Assembly (NCBI GenBank): GCA_016786615.1
Contig: JAEUVX010000010.1
Coordinates: forward strand, 62,001 to 126,000
Length of the DNA stretch: 64,000 nucleotides
DNA from: Flavipsychrobacter sp.
GTDB lineage: Bacteria > Bacteroidota > Bacteroidia > Chitinophagales > Chitinophagaceae
Direction: 5' to 3'
The notes beneath the pieces were generated by a model. The model saw only the letters and a program-made list of their open reading frames with translations. It made no database searches and was not told the DNA's origin. A program made the translations under genes and the position numbers. Shown one piece after another: positions 25,397 through 33,709 of the stretch. How positions within the stretch are numbered: the first letter of the stretch is position 1; every line of letters starts with the position of its first letter.

Positions 25397-25609
25397 ATGC
25401 CAAATCCTAAAAGACGTCACTCTCAACAACGCGGTGCAAAACGTCGTACACACTACAAAGCGACTGCAGAAACGTGGAGTGTAGATTCAGCAACAGGTGA
25501 AACTCACTTGCGCCATCGTGCACATTGGGTAGAAGGTAAGTTGTACTATCGCGGTAATGTAGTGATAGACAAAACTCCTGCAACAGCTGAGGGCGAACAA
25601 AATCAATAA
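25397..25609 (+). CDS. rpmF: 50S ribosomal protein L32
   Basis: 70 residues, starting [20 protein letters not shown], the standard L32 N-terminus. The [20 protein letters not shown] segment corresponds to the part that in many species carries the zinc CxxC pairs; here no cysteine is present at all, so this is the zinc-free (C-minus) type. It is cotranscribed between DUF177 and plsX with gaps of 12 and 17 bp. Confidence 0.95.
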   Translation: MPNPKRRHSQQRGAKRRTHYKATAETWSVDSATGETHLRHRAHWVEGKLYYRGNVVIDKTPATAEGEQNQ

Positions 25610-25626
25610 TTAACTCAGGTCTTTGA

Positions 25627-26583
25627 ATGAAGATAGGGTTTGATATCATGGGGGGAGACTATGCCCCCGAAGAAGCCATAAAAGGCGTACAACTTTACTT
25701 TCAGCAGGAAACAGATCCGTCTGTACACCTCTTGCTGATAGGTGATGCACAAGCTGTATCGCCTTATATTTCTTTGTTAGAACCCTTCAAGGGACGCTAC
25801 ACGCTTATACCTTCAACAGAAGTGATAGGCATGCACGAGCACCCTACCAAAGCACTGAAAGAAAAACCAAACTCCAGCATTGCTATCGGGTTTGGTTTGC
25901 TGCAATTGCAGAAAGCCGATGGTTTTTGCAGTGCAGGTAATACAGGTGCTATGATGGTTGGTGCTATGTACAGTGTTAAAACCATTGAGGGTATATTGAG
26001 GCCTACTATAGCATCTCCTATACCAAGGTCGGACGGCAAGTTCAACTTGCTATTGGACGTAGGTATTAATGCCGACTGTAAACCGGAAAACCTGGTGCAG
26101 TTTGCGGAAATGGGTTCGCTGTATGTAAATAAGGTTTTCAATGTAGAGAACCCTAAAGTAGGGCTATTGAATCTTGGCGAAGAAGAAGGTAAAGGAAATA
26201 TACTGGCTCAGACAACGTTTCCGATGCTGAAGGAACATAAAGACATCAACTTCCATGGTAACATAGAAGGTCGTGATGTGTTTATGAACAAAGCAGACGT
26301 AATAGTTTGTGAAGGCTTTGTGGGTAATGTAGTACTGAAAACAGCAGAGAGTATCTATACCATCTTCAAAGAAGAAAGAAAGGTAGAAGATTCTTTACTG
26401 GACAATTACAATTTTGAAATATATGGTGGTACACCAATATTGGGTGTTAATAGCCCTGTAGTAATAGGTCACGGCATTTCTCATGCACTTGCTTTCAAAA
26501 ACATGATAGATGTAACACGTAAGATAATTGCATCTGACCTTGTAGGTGCTTTTAAATCTCATTTTGCACCTACTGTAGCATAA
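25627..26583 (+). CDS. plsX: Phosphate acyltransferase PlsX
   Basis: 318 residues. PlsX converts acyl-ACP and phosphate to acyl-phosphate for phospholipid synthesis. The start MKIGFDIMGGDYAPEEA matches the family N-terminus (D-x-M-G-G-D). SAGNTGAMM near 100, LLDVGINADCKPENL near 145 and CEGFVGNVVLKTAE near 230 are the conserved motifs. It lies 17 bp after rpmF. fabH, which commonly follows plsX, is absent here; a terminator comes instead. PlsX acts at the inner face of the membrane and depends on PlsY, which is not in this window. Confidence 0.95.
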   Translation: MKIGFDIMGGDYAPEEAIKGVQLYFQQETDPSVHLLLIGDAQAVSPYISLLEPFKGRYTLIPSTEVIGMHEHPTKALKEKPNSSIAIGFGLLQLQKADGFCSAGNTGAMMVGAMYSVKTIEGILRPTIASPIPRSDGKFNLLLDVGINADCKPENLVQFAEMGSLYVNKVFNVENPKVGLLNLGEEEGKGNILAQTTFPMLKEHKDINFHGNIEGRDVFMNKADVIVCEGFVGNVVLKTAESIYTIFKEERKVEDSLLDNYNFEIYGGTPILGVNSPVVIGHGISHALAFKNMIDVTRKIIASDLVGAFKSHFAPTVA

Positions 26584-26603
26584 TAAGATTATTTACAATA
26601 TTC

Positions 26604-26632
26604 AATGCCTCGCAATTGCGGGGCATTTTTAT
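26604..26632 (+). terminator. plsX operon terminator
   Basis: AATGCC (26604-26609) and CGC (26611-26613) pair with GCG (26618-26620) and GGCATT (26622-26627) with one wobble, followed by TTTTT. It is 20 bp after the plsX stop. Confidence 0.8.
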
Positions 26633-26670
26633 TTATGTGCTATCCTTAACTTTAGTATGGTTTAGGGTTT

Positions 26671-27327
26671 ATGAAAAAAATATATTGTCTCAGCGGGTTG
26701 GGTGCAGATGAACGGATATTTGCCAACCTGAGAATTGATGGTGCAGAGCTGGTACACCTGCCGTGGCCGGAGTATGATGAACATGACGAACTGCCGTGCT
26801 ATGCACAAAAAATGTCTGCATTGATAAAAGATGAAAACCCGATACTGTTGGGTGTGTCATTTGGTGGTATGCTTGCAGTGGAAATTGCAAAAATCAGGAA
26901 GGTAGAAAAAGTCATAATAGTATCCAGCGCTAAAACTAAAGAAGAGATACCTCATTTTGGCAGGTTTATGAAATTCATAGTAACGAAGCAAGTAGTACCT
27001 GCAGTGTTTTTTACATGGCCGAATAGATTTGTGATGCAGATGTTTGGTGCAGCTATAGATATAGAGAAGGAGATGCTGAAAGGTGTGTTCCGTGCTACAG
27101 ATGGCTACCTTGTACGTTGGGCGATGAAGGCCATTCAGCTTTGGAGGAATAGCACATATCCCGAACCGATAGTGCATATACATGGTGATGCAGACAAAAT
27201 AATAACACCGGAATATATTCATGCTGATTACTGGATAAAAGGTGGTTCGCATATTATGATATATAATAAGGCTGAAGAAATAAATACTATCATCAACAAA
27301 GAATTGAAAAATGGCAATCGTCTATAA
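26671..27327 (+). CDS. Alpha/beta hydrolase
   Basis: 218 residues. The short N-terminal strand IYCLSGLGADERIF precedes the nucleophile elbow LLGVSFGGMLAVEIA near residue 70, with catalytic Ser in G-V-S-F-G. IHGDADKIITPEY supplies the acid Asp and GGSHIMIYNKA the His, giving a full Ser-Asp-His triad. There is no signal peptide. The gene overlaps the start of the following alkyltransferase gene by 17 bp (27311-27327), so translation is probably coupled. The substrate is unknown. Confidence 0.8.
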   Translation: MKKIYCLSGLGADERIFANLRIDGAELVHLPWPEYDEHDELPCYAQKMSALIKDENPILLGVSFGGMLAVEIAKIRKVEKVIIVSSAKTKEEIPHFGRFMKFIVTKQVVPAVFFTWPNRFVMQMFGAAIDIEKEMLKGVFRATDGYLVRWAMKAIQLWRNSTYPEPIVHIHGDADKIITPEYIHADYWIKGGSHIMIYNKAEEINTIINKELKNGNRL

Positions 27328-27847
27328 ATACTTTAATACACCACTGGGCAAAATGATGGGTGCAGCCACAGATGATGGTGTGTGCCTTTTTGAATTTGAA
27401 TACAGGCGCAGCCTCTCTAAAATACAGCAGCGGATACAAGATGCATTGCAAATGGAATATGAAGAAGGGGAGCATCCGTTGCTGGACCAATTGGGAAAAG
27501 AAGCAAAGGAATATTTTGCAGGTGAGCGGGTGGTGTTTGATGTACCATTGAACATGATAGGTACTGATTTTCAGAAGCGTGTATGGAAAGGTTTGCTAGA
27601 TATACCTTTCGGAGAAACACGTTCTTACAAAAAGCAATCGATATATCTGGGCGATGTGAAAGCAATACGTGCCGTTGCAACTGCTAACGGGCAAAATGGT
27701 ATTGCTATAATTATACCTTGCCATAGAGTGATAGGAGATAATGGTAGCCTTGTGGGTTATGGTGGCGGATTGCCCAAAAAGAAATGGCTGCTGGAGCATG
27801 AAGCTAAGCATAGTGGTAAGGATTTGCAGATGGGATTGTTTGAATAA
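27311..27847 (+). CDS. ogt: Methylated-DNA-protein cysteine methyltransferase
   Basis: 178 residues. The suicide DNA-repair protein that removes alkyl groups from O6-alkylguanine. The active-site motif IPCHRVIG carries acceptor Cys137; TDFQKRVWKGLLDIPFGETRSY is the helix-turn-helix and RAVATANGQN the arginine-finger/Asn hinge of the family. The N-terminal domain is of Ogt type and no AraC-like Ada domain is present. It overlaps the upstream hydrolase by 17 bp, and 29 bp separate it from the GH5 gene. Confidence 0.93.
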   Translation: MAIVYKYFNTPLGKMMGAATDDGVCLFEFEYRRSLSKIQQRIQDALQMEYEEGEHPLLDQLGKEAKEYFAGERVVFDVPLNMIGTDFQKRVWKGLLDIPFGETRSYKKQSIYLGDVKAIRAVATANGQNGIAIIIPCHRVIGDNGSLVGYGGGLPKKKWLLEHEAKHSGKDLQMGLFE

Positions 27848-27876
27848 AATAGATTGAGGTATCTTTCACTGCGATT

Positions 27877-28935
27877 ATGAAGAAAGGGATATTACTGATA
27901 GCTTGTTTAGTGTGTTCTTTATTAGCAACAGCTAATGATAACATAAGCTTTTATACAGATAGTTCGCCACGTATGCGTGGTATGATGGTGCCAACATTTC
28001 TGGATGAAGCAGGCGTGCGTGAATTGGGTAAGTGGGGAGCTAACCATATACGCTGGCAGCTTACGTGGGGCGGGTTTCCTCATTCGCCTGCAGATAAGGC
28101 AAATAAAGAAGAGTTTCGTAATTGGTTGTATGGTGCATTAGCGCATGTAGATAAAATGCTACCTGTTTGTAAGGAACAGGGTATAAAAGTGCTGATAGAC
28201 CTGCATACGCTACCAGGTGGACGTATGGAAGACTACAACCACCGCATGTTTACAGACAAAGCATGGCAGGATGAGTTTACGAGTATCTGGAAGGAAATAG
28301 CTAACAGGTACAAAGATAACCCTACGGTATGGGGCTATGATGTAGCAAATGAACCACAAGACGGCAGGGTAGAAGGCGGTGCCGTTAACTGGCCCACATT
28401 AGCATCTGTTGTAGCGCACGAAATACGTGCTATAGATGCAAACCATCCGATAATTGTAGAAGCACGTGGTGGAGATGTTGGTACATTGGCAAGGTTTCAG
28501 ACAATAGATGTCCCGGGCATTGTTTACAGCTTTCACATGTATGTGCCGCATAGTTTTACGCACCAGAATATAAGTGGAAGGAAACGGACATTTCGCTATC
28601 CCGGCTTTGTGGGTTTGAGGCGATGGAATAAAGATGCCGTGCGCAAAGTGCTGGATGAGATAAAAGACTGGCAGGCAAAAAACAATGCACAGATATATGT
28701 AGGTGAGTTTAGCGCAATACGCTGGGCACCCGGCGATGATGCTTACAACTACCTGAAAGACTGCATCGATATTTTTGAAGAATATAACTGGAGCTGGGCC
28801 TACCACGCATTCCGGGAATATCATGGCTGGAGCGTGGAGCATGGGAATGCGAAAGAAGATGAAACCCCCGCTAAAAATACAACTACCCGCCAGCAATTGT
28901 TTATAGATGCGTTTAAACGTAATGCAAAGTTATAG
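27877..28935 (+). CDS. Secreted glycoside hydrolase family 5 (cellulase-like) enzyme
   Basis: 352 residues. The signal peptide is MKKGILLIACLVCSLLATAN. The catalytic barrel shows HIRWQLTWGGFPHS near 58, VLIDLHTLPGG (GH5 strand 3) near 105, WGYDVANEPQDG with acid/base Glu159, and QIYVGEFSAIRW with nucleophile Glu277. WSWAYHAFREYHGWSVEH near the end is the substrate-binding tryptophan region. This supports a GH5 endo-beta-glycosidase; mannan or glucan specificity cannot be read from the sequence. It lacks a T9SS C-terminal domain and a carbohydrate-binding module, so it may stay periplasmic. No polysaccharide-utilisation genes (SusC/D) are near. Confidence 0.85.
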   Translation: MKKGILLIACLVCSLLATANDNISFYTDSSPRMRGMMVPTFLDEAGVRELGKWGANHIRWQLTWGGFPHSPADKANKEEFRNWLYGALAHVDKMLPVCKEQGIKVLIDLHTLPGGRMEDYNHRMFTDKAWQDEFTSIWKEIANRYKDNPTVWGYDVANEPQDGRVEGGAVNWPTLASVVAHEIRAIDANHPIIVEARGGDVGTLARFQTIDVPGIVYSFHMYVPHSFTHQNISGRKRTFRYPGFVGLRRWNKDAVRKVLDEIKDWQAKNNAQIYVGEFSAIRWAPGDDAYNYLKDCIDIFEEYNWSWAYHAFREYHGWSVEHGNAKEDETPAKNTTTRQQLFIDAFKRNAKL

Positions 28936-29008
28936 AAATGTGCATGCTACGTTAAATTTCATCCAGGCAAACTATTACACATCTTTTTTTCGTTAATTTT
29001 GTATTCAA

Positions 29009-29370
29009 CTACAAGCCGGGTTATCGCTTTTGCATAAGCAGGGGAGGAAAGTCCGGACAGTGAAGAGCAGCGCACCACCTAACGGGTGGGGTCTTGCGAA
29101 AGCGGGATACAGACAGTGCCACAGAGAATAACCGCCTTTAGCAATAAGGGTAAGGGTGAAAACGTAGAGTAAGAGCCTACGCATTGTGTTGGCAACAATA
29201 TGATGGGGTAAACCTTGCGCACTGAAATGCCAAATAGGCGTACGTTTGAGGGCTGCTCGTCCGATGTACGCGGGTTGGCAGCTACAGGTGATGTGTGAGC
29301 AGCATCGCAGATAAATGATAACCGTCCCGGGACCATACGGGATTACAGAATCCGGCTTACAGGTTTGTAG
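29009..29370 (+). ncRNA. rnpB: RNase P RNA
   Basis: The catalytic RNA that cleaves 5' leaders from pre-tRNAs. The 5' end CTACAAGCCGG pairs with CCGGCTT...TTGTAG at 29352-29370 to form helix P1. The conserved core GAGGAAAGTCCGGAC (29042-29056) corresponds to the CR-I/P4 region, and ACAGAATCCGGCTTA (29345-29359) gives the 3' side of P4/P1. Internal blocks CAGTGCCACAGAGA and GGGTAAACC fit helices P10-12 and P15. The overall length near 360 nt suits a bacterial type A RNA. The exact ends are inferred from the P1 stem. Confidence 0.93.
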
Positions 29371-29386
29371 TTGTTTTGGTTAAATG

Positions 29387-29427
29387 CAGAACGCCAGGTT
29401 TACAAAAGCCCGGCGTTCTGTCTATTT
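29387..29427 (+). terminator. Terminator-like hairpin after rnpB
   Basis: CAGAACGCC (29387-29395) pairs with GGCGTTCTG (29412-29420), followed by TCTATTTATA. It is 16 bp beyond the end of RNase P RNA. Confidence 0.75.
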
Positions 29428-29480
29428 ATAATAAGTGCGTTAATAATAGCTTGTTCTGCTTACAGAGCGGGATAAGATAT

Positions 29481-29488
29481 TATCTTTG
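29481..29488 (+). promoter_or_regulatory. -7 box TATCTTTG of valS
   Basis: Full match to TAnnTTTG, 31 bp before the valS ATG at 29520. Confidence 0.7.
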
Positions 29489-29519
29489 CACTCTTATTTT
29501 TTTAGTATTACAAGCATAC

Positions 29520-32153
29520 ATGGAGCTCAGTAAGAATTTTCAGCATCAGGAATCGGAAAAACATTGGTACGAACATTGGAACAATGCAGGTTACTTCAAC
29601 TCGAAACCGGACGGACGTGAGGCATACACTATAGTCATGCCGCCACCAAATGTAACAGGTGTCTTGCACATGGGCCATGCACTGAATAATACCGTACAGG
29701 ATGTACTGATACGCCGTGCTAAAATGCTGGGCTATAATACTACATGGGTGCCTGGTACAGACCACGCAAGTATTGCTACGGAAGCAAAAGTAGTAGGTAT
29801 GCTGCGCGAACAGGGTATTGATAAAAATAAACTGAGCCGCGACGAGTTTTTGAAATATGCATGGGAGTGGAAAGAAAAGTATGGTGGCATCATCCTGAAG
29901 CAATTGAAAAAACTGGGATGCTCTTTGGATTGGGAGCGTACGGCTTTTACGATGGATGATAATTACTACGCGGCAGTAATGCGTGTGTTTACAGAGCTGT
30001 ATAACAAAGGCTACATCTACCGTGGTGTAAAGATGATTAACTGGGATCCTAAGGCTAAAACAGCGCTTAGCGATGAAGAGGTAATCTTTAAACAGACCAA
30101 TTCAAAACTGTATCATGTACGCTACAAGCTGGATACAGAAGGTGAAGAATACATTACAATAGCAACAGTTCGTCCTGAAACAATACTGGGTGATACTGCA
30201 ATATGTGTACACCCTGATGACCCGCGCTATGCACACTTGAAAGGGAAGTTTGCGTTTGTACCGCTAATCAATCGCCGTATACCTATCATATTCGATGATT
30301 ACATTGATATAGAATTTGGTACAGGTGCATTGAAAGTAACACCTGCGCACGATTTGAATGACTATAATCTGGGGCAGAAGCACAAACTACAGGTTGTAGA
30401 TACGTTGAACGAGGATGGTACAATGAGCGAAGCTGCGCAACTGTATATTGGCGAAGACCGCTTTGCAGTGCGTAAGAAGATAATAGAAGACCTGAAAGCA
30501 TCAGGCAATTTTGTAAAAGACGAAGAATACAGCAATCAGGTAGGGTATAGCGAGCGTACAGATGTTGTGATAGAACCACGCCTGAGCATGCAGTGGTGGT
30601 GCAATATGCAGGAGCTTGCAAAGCCTGCGTTGGAGAACGTATTGAACGACAATATAGAATTCCACCCGGCTAAGTTTAAGAACCTGTATCGCCACTGGAT
30701 GGAAAACATCAAAGACTGGTGTATAAGCCGCCAGCTGTGGTGGGGACAGCGCATACCTGCGTGGTATGATGTTGAGGGTAATATCTACGTAGCAGAAACA
30801 GAAGCAGGTGCTTACGAACAGTACAAAGAAAAGAACCCTGCATTGGCTGCAAGTAACCCTACGCTGAAACAGGAAGAAGATGTACTAGATACATGGTTCA
30901 GTAGCTGGTTGTGGCCGATGGAAGTATTTGACTGGAATAAAAATCCGAACAACGAAGAACTGAAATATTACTATCCTACCAATACATTGGTGACTGCACC
31001 TGAAATTATCTTCTTCTGGGTAGCGAGGATGATTATGGCGGGTTATGAGTTTTTGGGAGATAAGCCGTTTGATAAGGTTTACTTCACAGGTATCGTGCGC
31101 GATAAGCAGGGCAGGAAGATGAGTAAATCTTTGGGCAACTCTCCGGACTTGCTGCAACTGATAGAAGACAATGGCGCAGATGCAGTACGCTTTAGTGTAA
31201 TGATATCTTCACCGGCGGGTAATGACTTGTTGTTTGATGAGTCTCAACTGGAACAGGGACGTAACTTCTGCAATAAAATGTGGAATGCCCTGAAACTGGT
31301 TAAGAGTTGGGAAGGCCGTGTAGCAGATAATGTAAGTGATGCTGAAGTACGCTTTGCGATAGACTGGATGGAGAACCGTATGGCGCAAGCATCTGAAGAA
31401 GTAGCAGAATTGATGAAAGATTTCCGACTGAGCGAAGGACTGAAAACAATCTACTCGCTGATATGGAATGATTTCTGCTCGTGGTACCTGGAGTGGGTGA
31501 AGCCCGGTTTTGAGCAACCGATATCGCAGCATGTATATGAACGCACTGTAGGAATATATGAGCAGTTGTTGCAATTGCTGCATCCGTATATGCCATTTAT
31601 TACAGAGGAAATGTATCACCTGCTGCGCAACAGAGAGGCAGGTAATGATTTGATTATAAAAGAACTACCTGTATATCAAGCTGCAGATACTGTAATATTA
31701 AAGCAAGGTGCATTATTGCAAGAGTTAATCACTGCAATACGCGATACACGTAATAAGAACCAGCTTAAACCCAAAGACACCATTAAACTTTGGATAGATA
31801 CACAGGATAGTGCATTGTACGGAAAAGTGAAAGATATACTTGGCAAACAGATAAATGCCGATGAGATAGGCTATACGCAAGAAGCAAAGCAGGGTAGTAT
31901 ATCTATAGTAGTACAAACAGATAAACTGTATATAGAAACAGCGTCTGCTAATGTAAATACAGATGCACAGCGTGAGCAAATGCAGAAAGAACTGGAGTAC
32001 TTGCAAGGCTTCTTATTGAGCGTAGAAAAGAAACTTAGTAATGAGCGTTTTGTACAAAATGCCAAAGCAGAGGTTGTAGATGCAGAAAAGAAAAAGCAAA
32101 GCGATGCACAGGCTAAGATAAAAGCTATTGAAGAAAGCCTTAGTTTATTGTAA
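29520..32153 (+). CDS. valS: Valyl-tRNA synthetase
   Basis: 877 residues, the expected ValRS size. The ATG at 29520 gives MELSKNFQHQ; the frame stays open further upstream but that overlaps the promoter box and rnpB terminator. Class I motifs are HMGHA at 50-54 (in PPPNVTGVLHMGHA) and KMSKS at 533-537 (GRKMSKSLGNSPD). The editing domain includes ATVRPETILGDTA near 220, and the CISRQLWWGQRIPAW segment is typical for ValRS. The C-terminal 60 residues form the tRNA-binding coiled coil (KELEYLQGFLLSVEKKLSNERF...AEVVDAEKKK). It is 11 bp upstream of a secreted protein gene. Confidence 0.97.
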   Translation: MELSKNFQHQESEKHWYEHWNNAGYFNSKPDGREAYTIVMPPPNVTGVLHMGHALNNTVQDVLIRRAKMLGYNTTWVPGTDHASIATEAKVVGMLREQGIDKNKLSRDEFLKYAWEWKEKYGGIILKQLKKLGCSLDWERTAFTMDDNYYAAVMRVFTELYNKGYIYRGVKMINWDPKAKTALSDEEVIFKQTNSKLYHVRYKLDTEGEEYITIATVRPETILGDTAICVHPDDPRYAHLKGKFAFVPLINRRIPIIFDDYIDIEFGTGALKVTPAHDLNDYNLGQKHKLQVVDTLNEDGTMSEAAQLYIGEDRFAVRKKIIEDLKASGNFVKDEEYSNQVGYSERTDVVIEPRLSMQWWCNMQELAKPALENVLNDNIEFHPAKFKNLYRHWMENIKDWCISRQLWWGQRIPAWYDVEGNIYVAETEAGAYEQYKEKNPALAASNPTLKQEEDVLDTWFSSWLWPMEVFDWNKNPNNEELKYYYPTNTLVTAPEIIFFWVARMIMAGYEFLGDKPFDKVYFTGIVRDKQGRKMSKSLGNSPDLLQLIEDNGADAVRFSVMISSPAGNDLLFDESQLEQGRNFCNKMWNALKLVKSWEGRVADNVSDAEVRFAIDWMENRMAQASEEVAELMKDFRLSEGLKTIYSLIWNDFCSWYLEWVKPGFEQPISQHVYERTVGIYEQLLQLLHPYMPFITEEMYHLLRNREAGNDLIIKELPVYQAADTVILKQGALLQELITAIRDTRNKNQLKPKDTIKLWIDTQDSALYGKVKDILGKQINADEIGYTQEAKQGSISIVVQTDKLYIETASANVNTDAQREQMQKELEYLQGFLLSVEKKLSNERFVQNAKAEVVDAEKKKQSDAQAKIKAIEESLSLL

Positions 32154-32164
32154 CTTTAGTAACT

Positions 32165-32662
32165 ATGAAGCTGAAATCGAAACTGATACTCACTACTGTT
32201 TTTGTGGCGGCGACACTTTCTTTGGTGGCGCAGTCTCAGAATAAGGACGCTAAAAGTAATGATAAGGCAAAGGCAAAAACGAAACCCAAGCCTAAACCAA
32301 TACCTGTTTATCTAGGTAAAAGCGATAAAGATGGTGGGGTGATTTCGAAGAACATGTTTGACTCTTTATTGTTGCAAGGACTCACATCAAGAGATTCTGC
32401 AGGAAGGGAACATAAAGTAACCAGTTTTATCATCAACTATGGCGAGCGAAACCTGTATGAAGATTCGGTAGGTAATTTTATGGTTATTACAGACTATCTG
32501 GCAGAGAGCTTACAGGGAGATACACTGAGTACGTTTCTCAAGGGCAACATTACAGAACGTTCAAAGCCGGGAGATACCTGCTATTTTGAACAGATATATG
32601 TACAAGCACCTGAAGGATATGCTGCACAAGGCAAGAGTATGAAGTTTGTATTGACTAAATAG
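32165..32662 (+). CDS. Secreted protein, C-terminal part resembling a GldM-like domain (tentative)
   Basis: 165 residues. The signal peptide is MKLKSKLILTTVFVAATLSLVAQ, then a low-complexity Lys/Pro linker (KAKTKPKPKPIPVYL). The remaining domain has GGVISKNMFDSLL, VTSFIINYGERNLYEDSVGN and PGDTCYFEQIYVQAPEGY. A pattern of an I-S-K strand, S-F strand and G-D-x-x-Y-F-E-x-I-x-x-x-x-P-[DE]-G resembles the C-terminal beta domains of GldM, the periplasmic gliding/T9SS protein, but the match is short and unverified. It follows valS after 11 bp and precedes a terminator. Confidence 0.55.
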   Translation: MKLKSKLILTTVFVAATLSLVAQSQNKDAKSNDKAKAKTKPKPKPIPVYLGKSDKDGGVISKNMFDSLLLQGLTSRDSAGREHKVTSFIINYGERNLYEDSVGNFMVITDYLAESLQGDTLSTFLKGNITERSKPGDTCYFEQIYVQAPEGYAAQGKSMKFVLTK

Positions 32663-32671
32663 ATTTAATAA

Positions 32672-32699
32672 ATAAAGGCGGTGTCACTACCGCCTTTAT
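32672..32699. terminator. Bidirectional terminator between the secreted protein and arginase genes
   Basis: ATAAAGGCGGT (32672-32682) pairs with ACCGCCTTTAT (32689-32699), perfect over 11 bp with a 6-nt loop. It lies between the convergent genes ending at 32662 and 32720. Confidence 0.88.
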
Positions 32700-32719
32700 C
32701 ATTGCAATAAATATAGTTT

Positions 32720-33667
32720 TTAGTTTATCAACAGAATGTTTACGCTACGTTGCAGTACGTTGAAGGCTATTTCAGCCATCAGGTTTTCTTTATCCAGTGT
32801 CGGGTTTACTTCTGTTACTTCAAAGCAGCATATCTTATGGTTTTGCATAAAGGATGCCATCAAATCTTCTGCCTCACGTTCTTTCAGCCCATTACTTACC
32901 GGTGTTCCCGTGCCACGAGAAATAGAACTATCGAGGCTGTCCACATCGAATGATACGTAAATATCATCGCATCCGCTGAGGTGCAGCAATGTTTGTCTTA
33001 CAACATTCTCTACACCTTTACGGCGGACTTCCTGTACAGGTATTACTTTGATGCCATGTTTCTTTATCAGGAATTCTTCTTCTTTTTCAAAGTCCCTCAG
33101 AGCGATGTAAACAATGTCTTCCGGGTGTATTTTGGGTTGAATCTTACCTATGTTTTTCAGTTTATTCCAGATGTCGATAGTTGTGGCATCGGGTTGGTGT
33201 ACCTGATTTTCAGTATTGTCTAATGCCAATGCAGTTGCCAATGGCATACCGTGCATATTGCCACTTGGGGTAGTGTAAGGGGTGTGTATATCGGCATGAG
33301 CATCTATCCATATTACACCCAACCTGTTTTTTGGTTTAGCCATCTTGATGCCTGCTATGGTACCACCTGCAGAGCTATGGTCTCCGGCTAATACGAGTGG
33401 GAATAAACCTGACTTTAATGTTTCTGATACAGACTTAGCTACACGTTCGTACATCGTATGTATGCCTTGTATCCTCTTGGCGTAGGGCGATGCTACCGGT
33501 TCGTAGAGCAGTTTATTTTCGTTTTCAATTTGTTCTGTAGGAAAGTTTACGAAGAAGCTGCTCATAAAGTCAAGCGCTGCTATTTTTATAGCATCGATAC
33601 CTAAACTTGCACCTCTTGTGCCAGCACCAATTTCTGAACGTACTTCAATTATCTTGATGTTTCGCAT
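32720..33667 (-). CDS. Arginase/agmatinase family ureohydrolase
   Basis: 315 residues from the ATG at 33665-33667, giving MRNIKIIEVRSEIGAGTRGASLG, the usual N-terminus; an ATG at 33701-33703 would add 12 residues and is the alternative. Manganese-binding motifs are GDHSSAGGTIAG near residue 105, DAHADIHTP near 133 and SFDVDSLDSSIS near 235, all with the expected Asp/His residues. The motifs suit arginase, which hydrolyses arginine to ornithine and urea, but agmatinase or formiminoglutamase activity cannot be excluded. It is just downstream of tamL (6-42 bp gap depending on the start). Confidence 0.85.
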   Translation of the reverse strand: MRNIKIIEVRSEIGAGTRGASLGIDAIKIAALDFMSSFFVNFPTEQIENENKLLYEPVASPYAKRIQGIHTMYERVAKSVSETLKSGLFPLVLAGDHSSAGGTIAGIKMAKPKNRLGVIWIDAHADIHTPYTTPSGNMHGMPLATALALDNTENQVHQPDATTIDIWNKLKNIGKIQPKIHPEDIVYIALRDFEKEEEFLIKKHGIKVIPVQEVRRKGVENVVRQTLLHLSGCDDIYVSFDVDSLDSSISRGTGTPVSNGLKEREAEDLMASFMQNHKICCFEVTEVNPTLDKENLMAEIAFNVLQRSVNILLIN

Positions 33668-33709
33668 ATCGTCAAAGGTATTAAAAGCACTTGTGATGCC
33701 CAAACAGGC

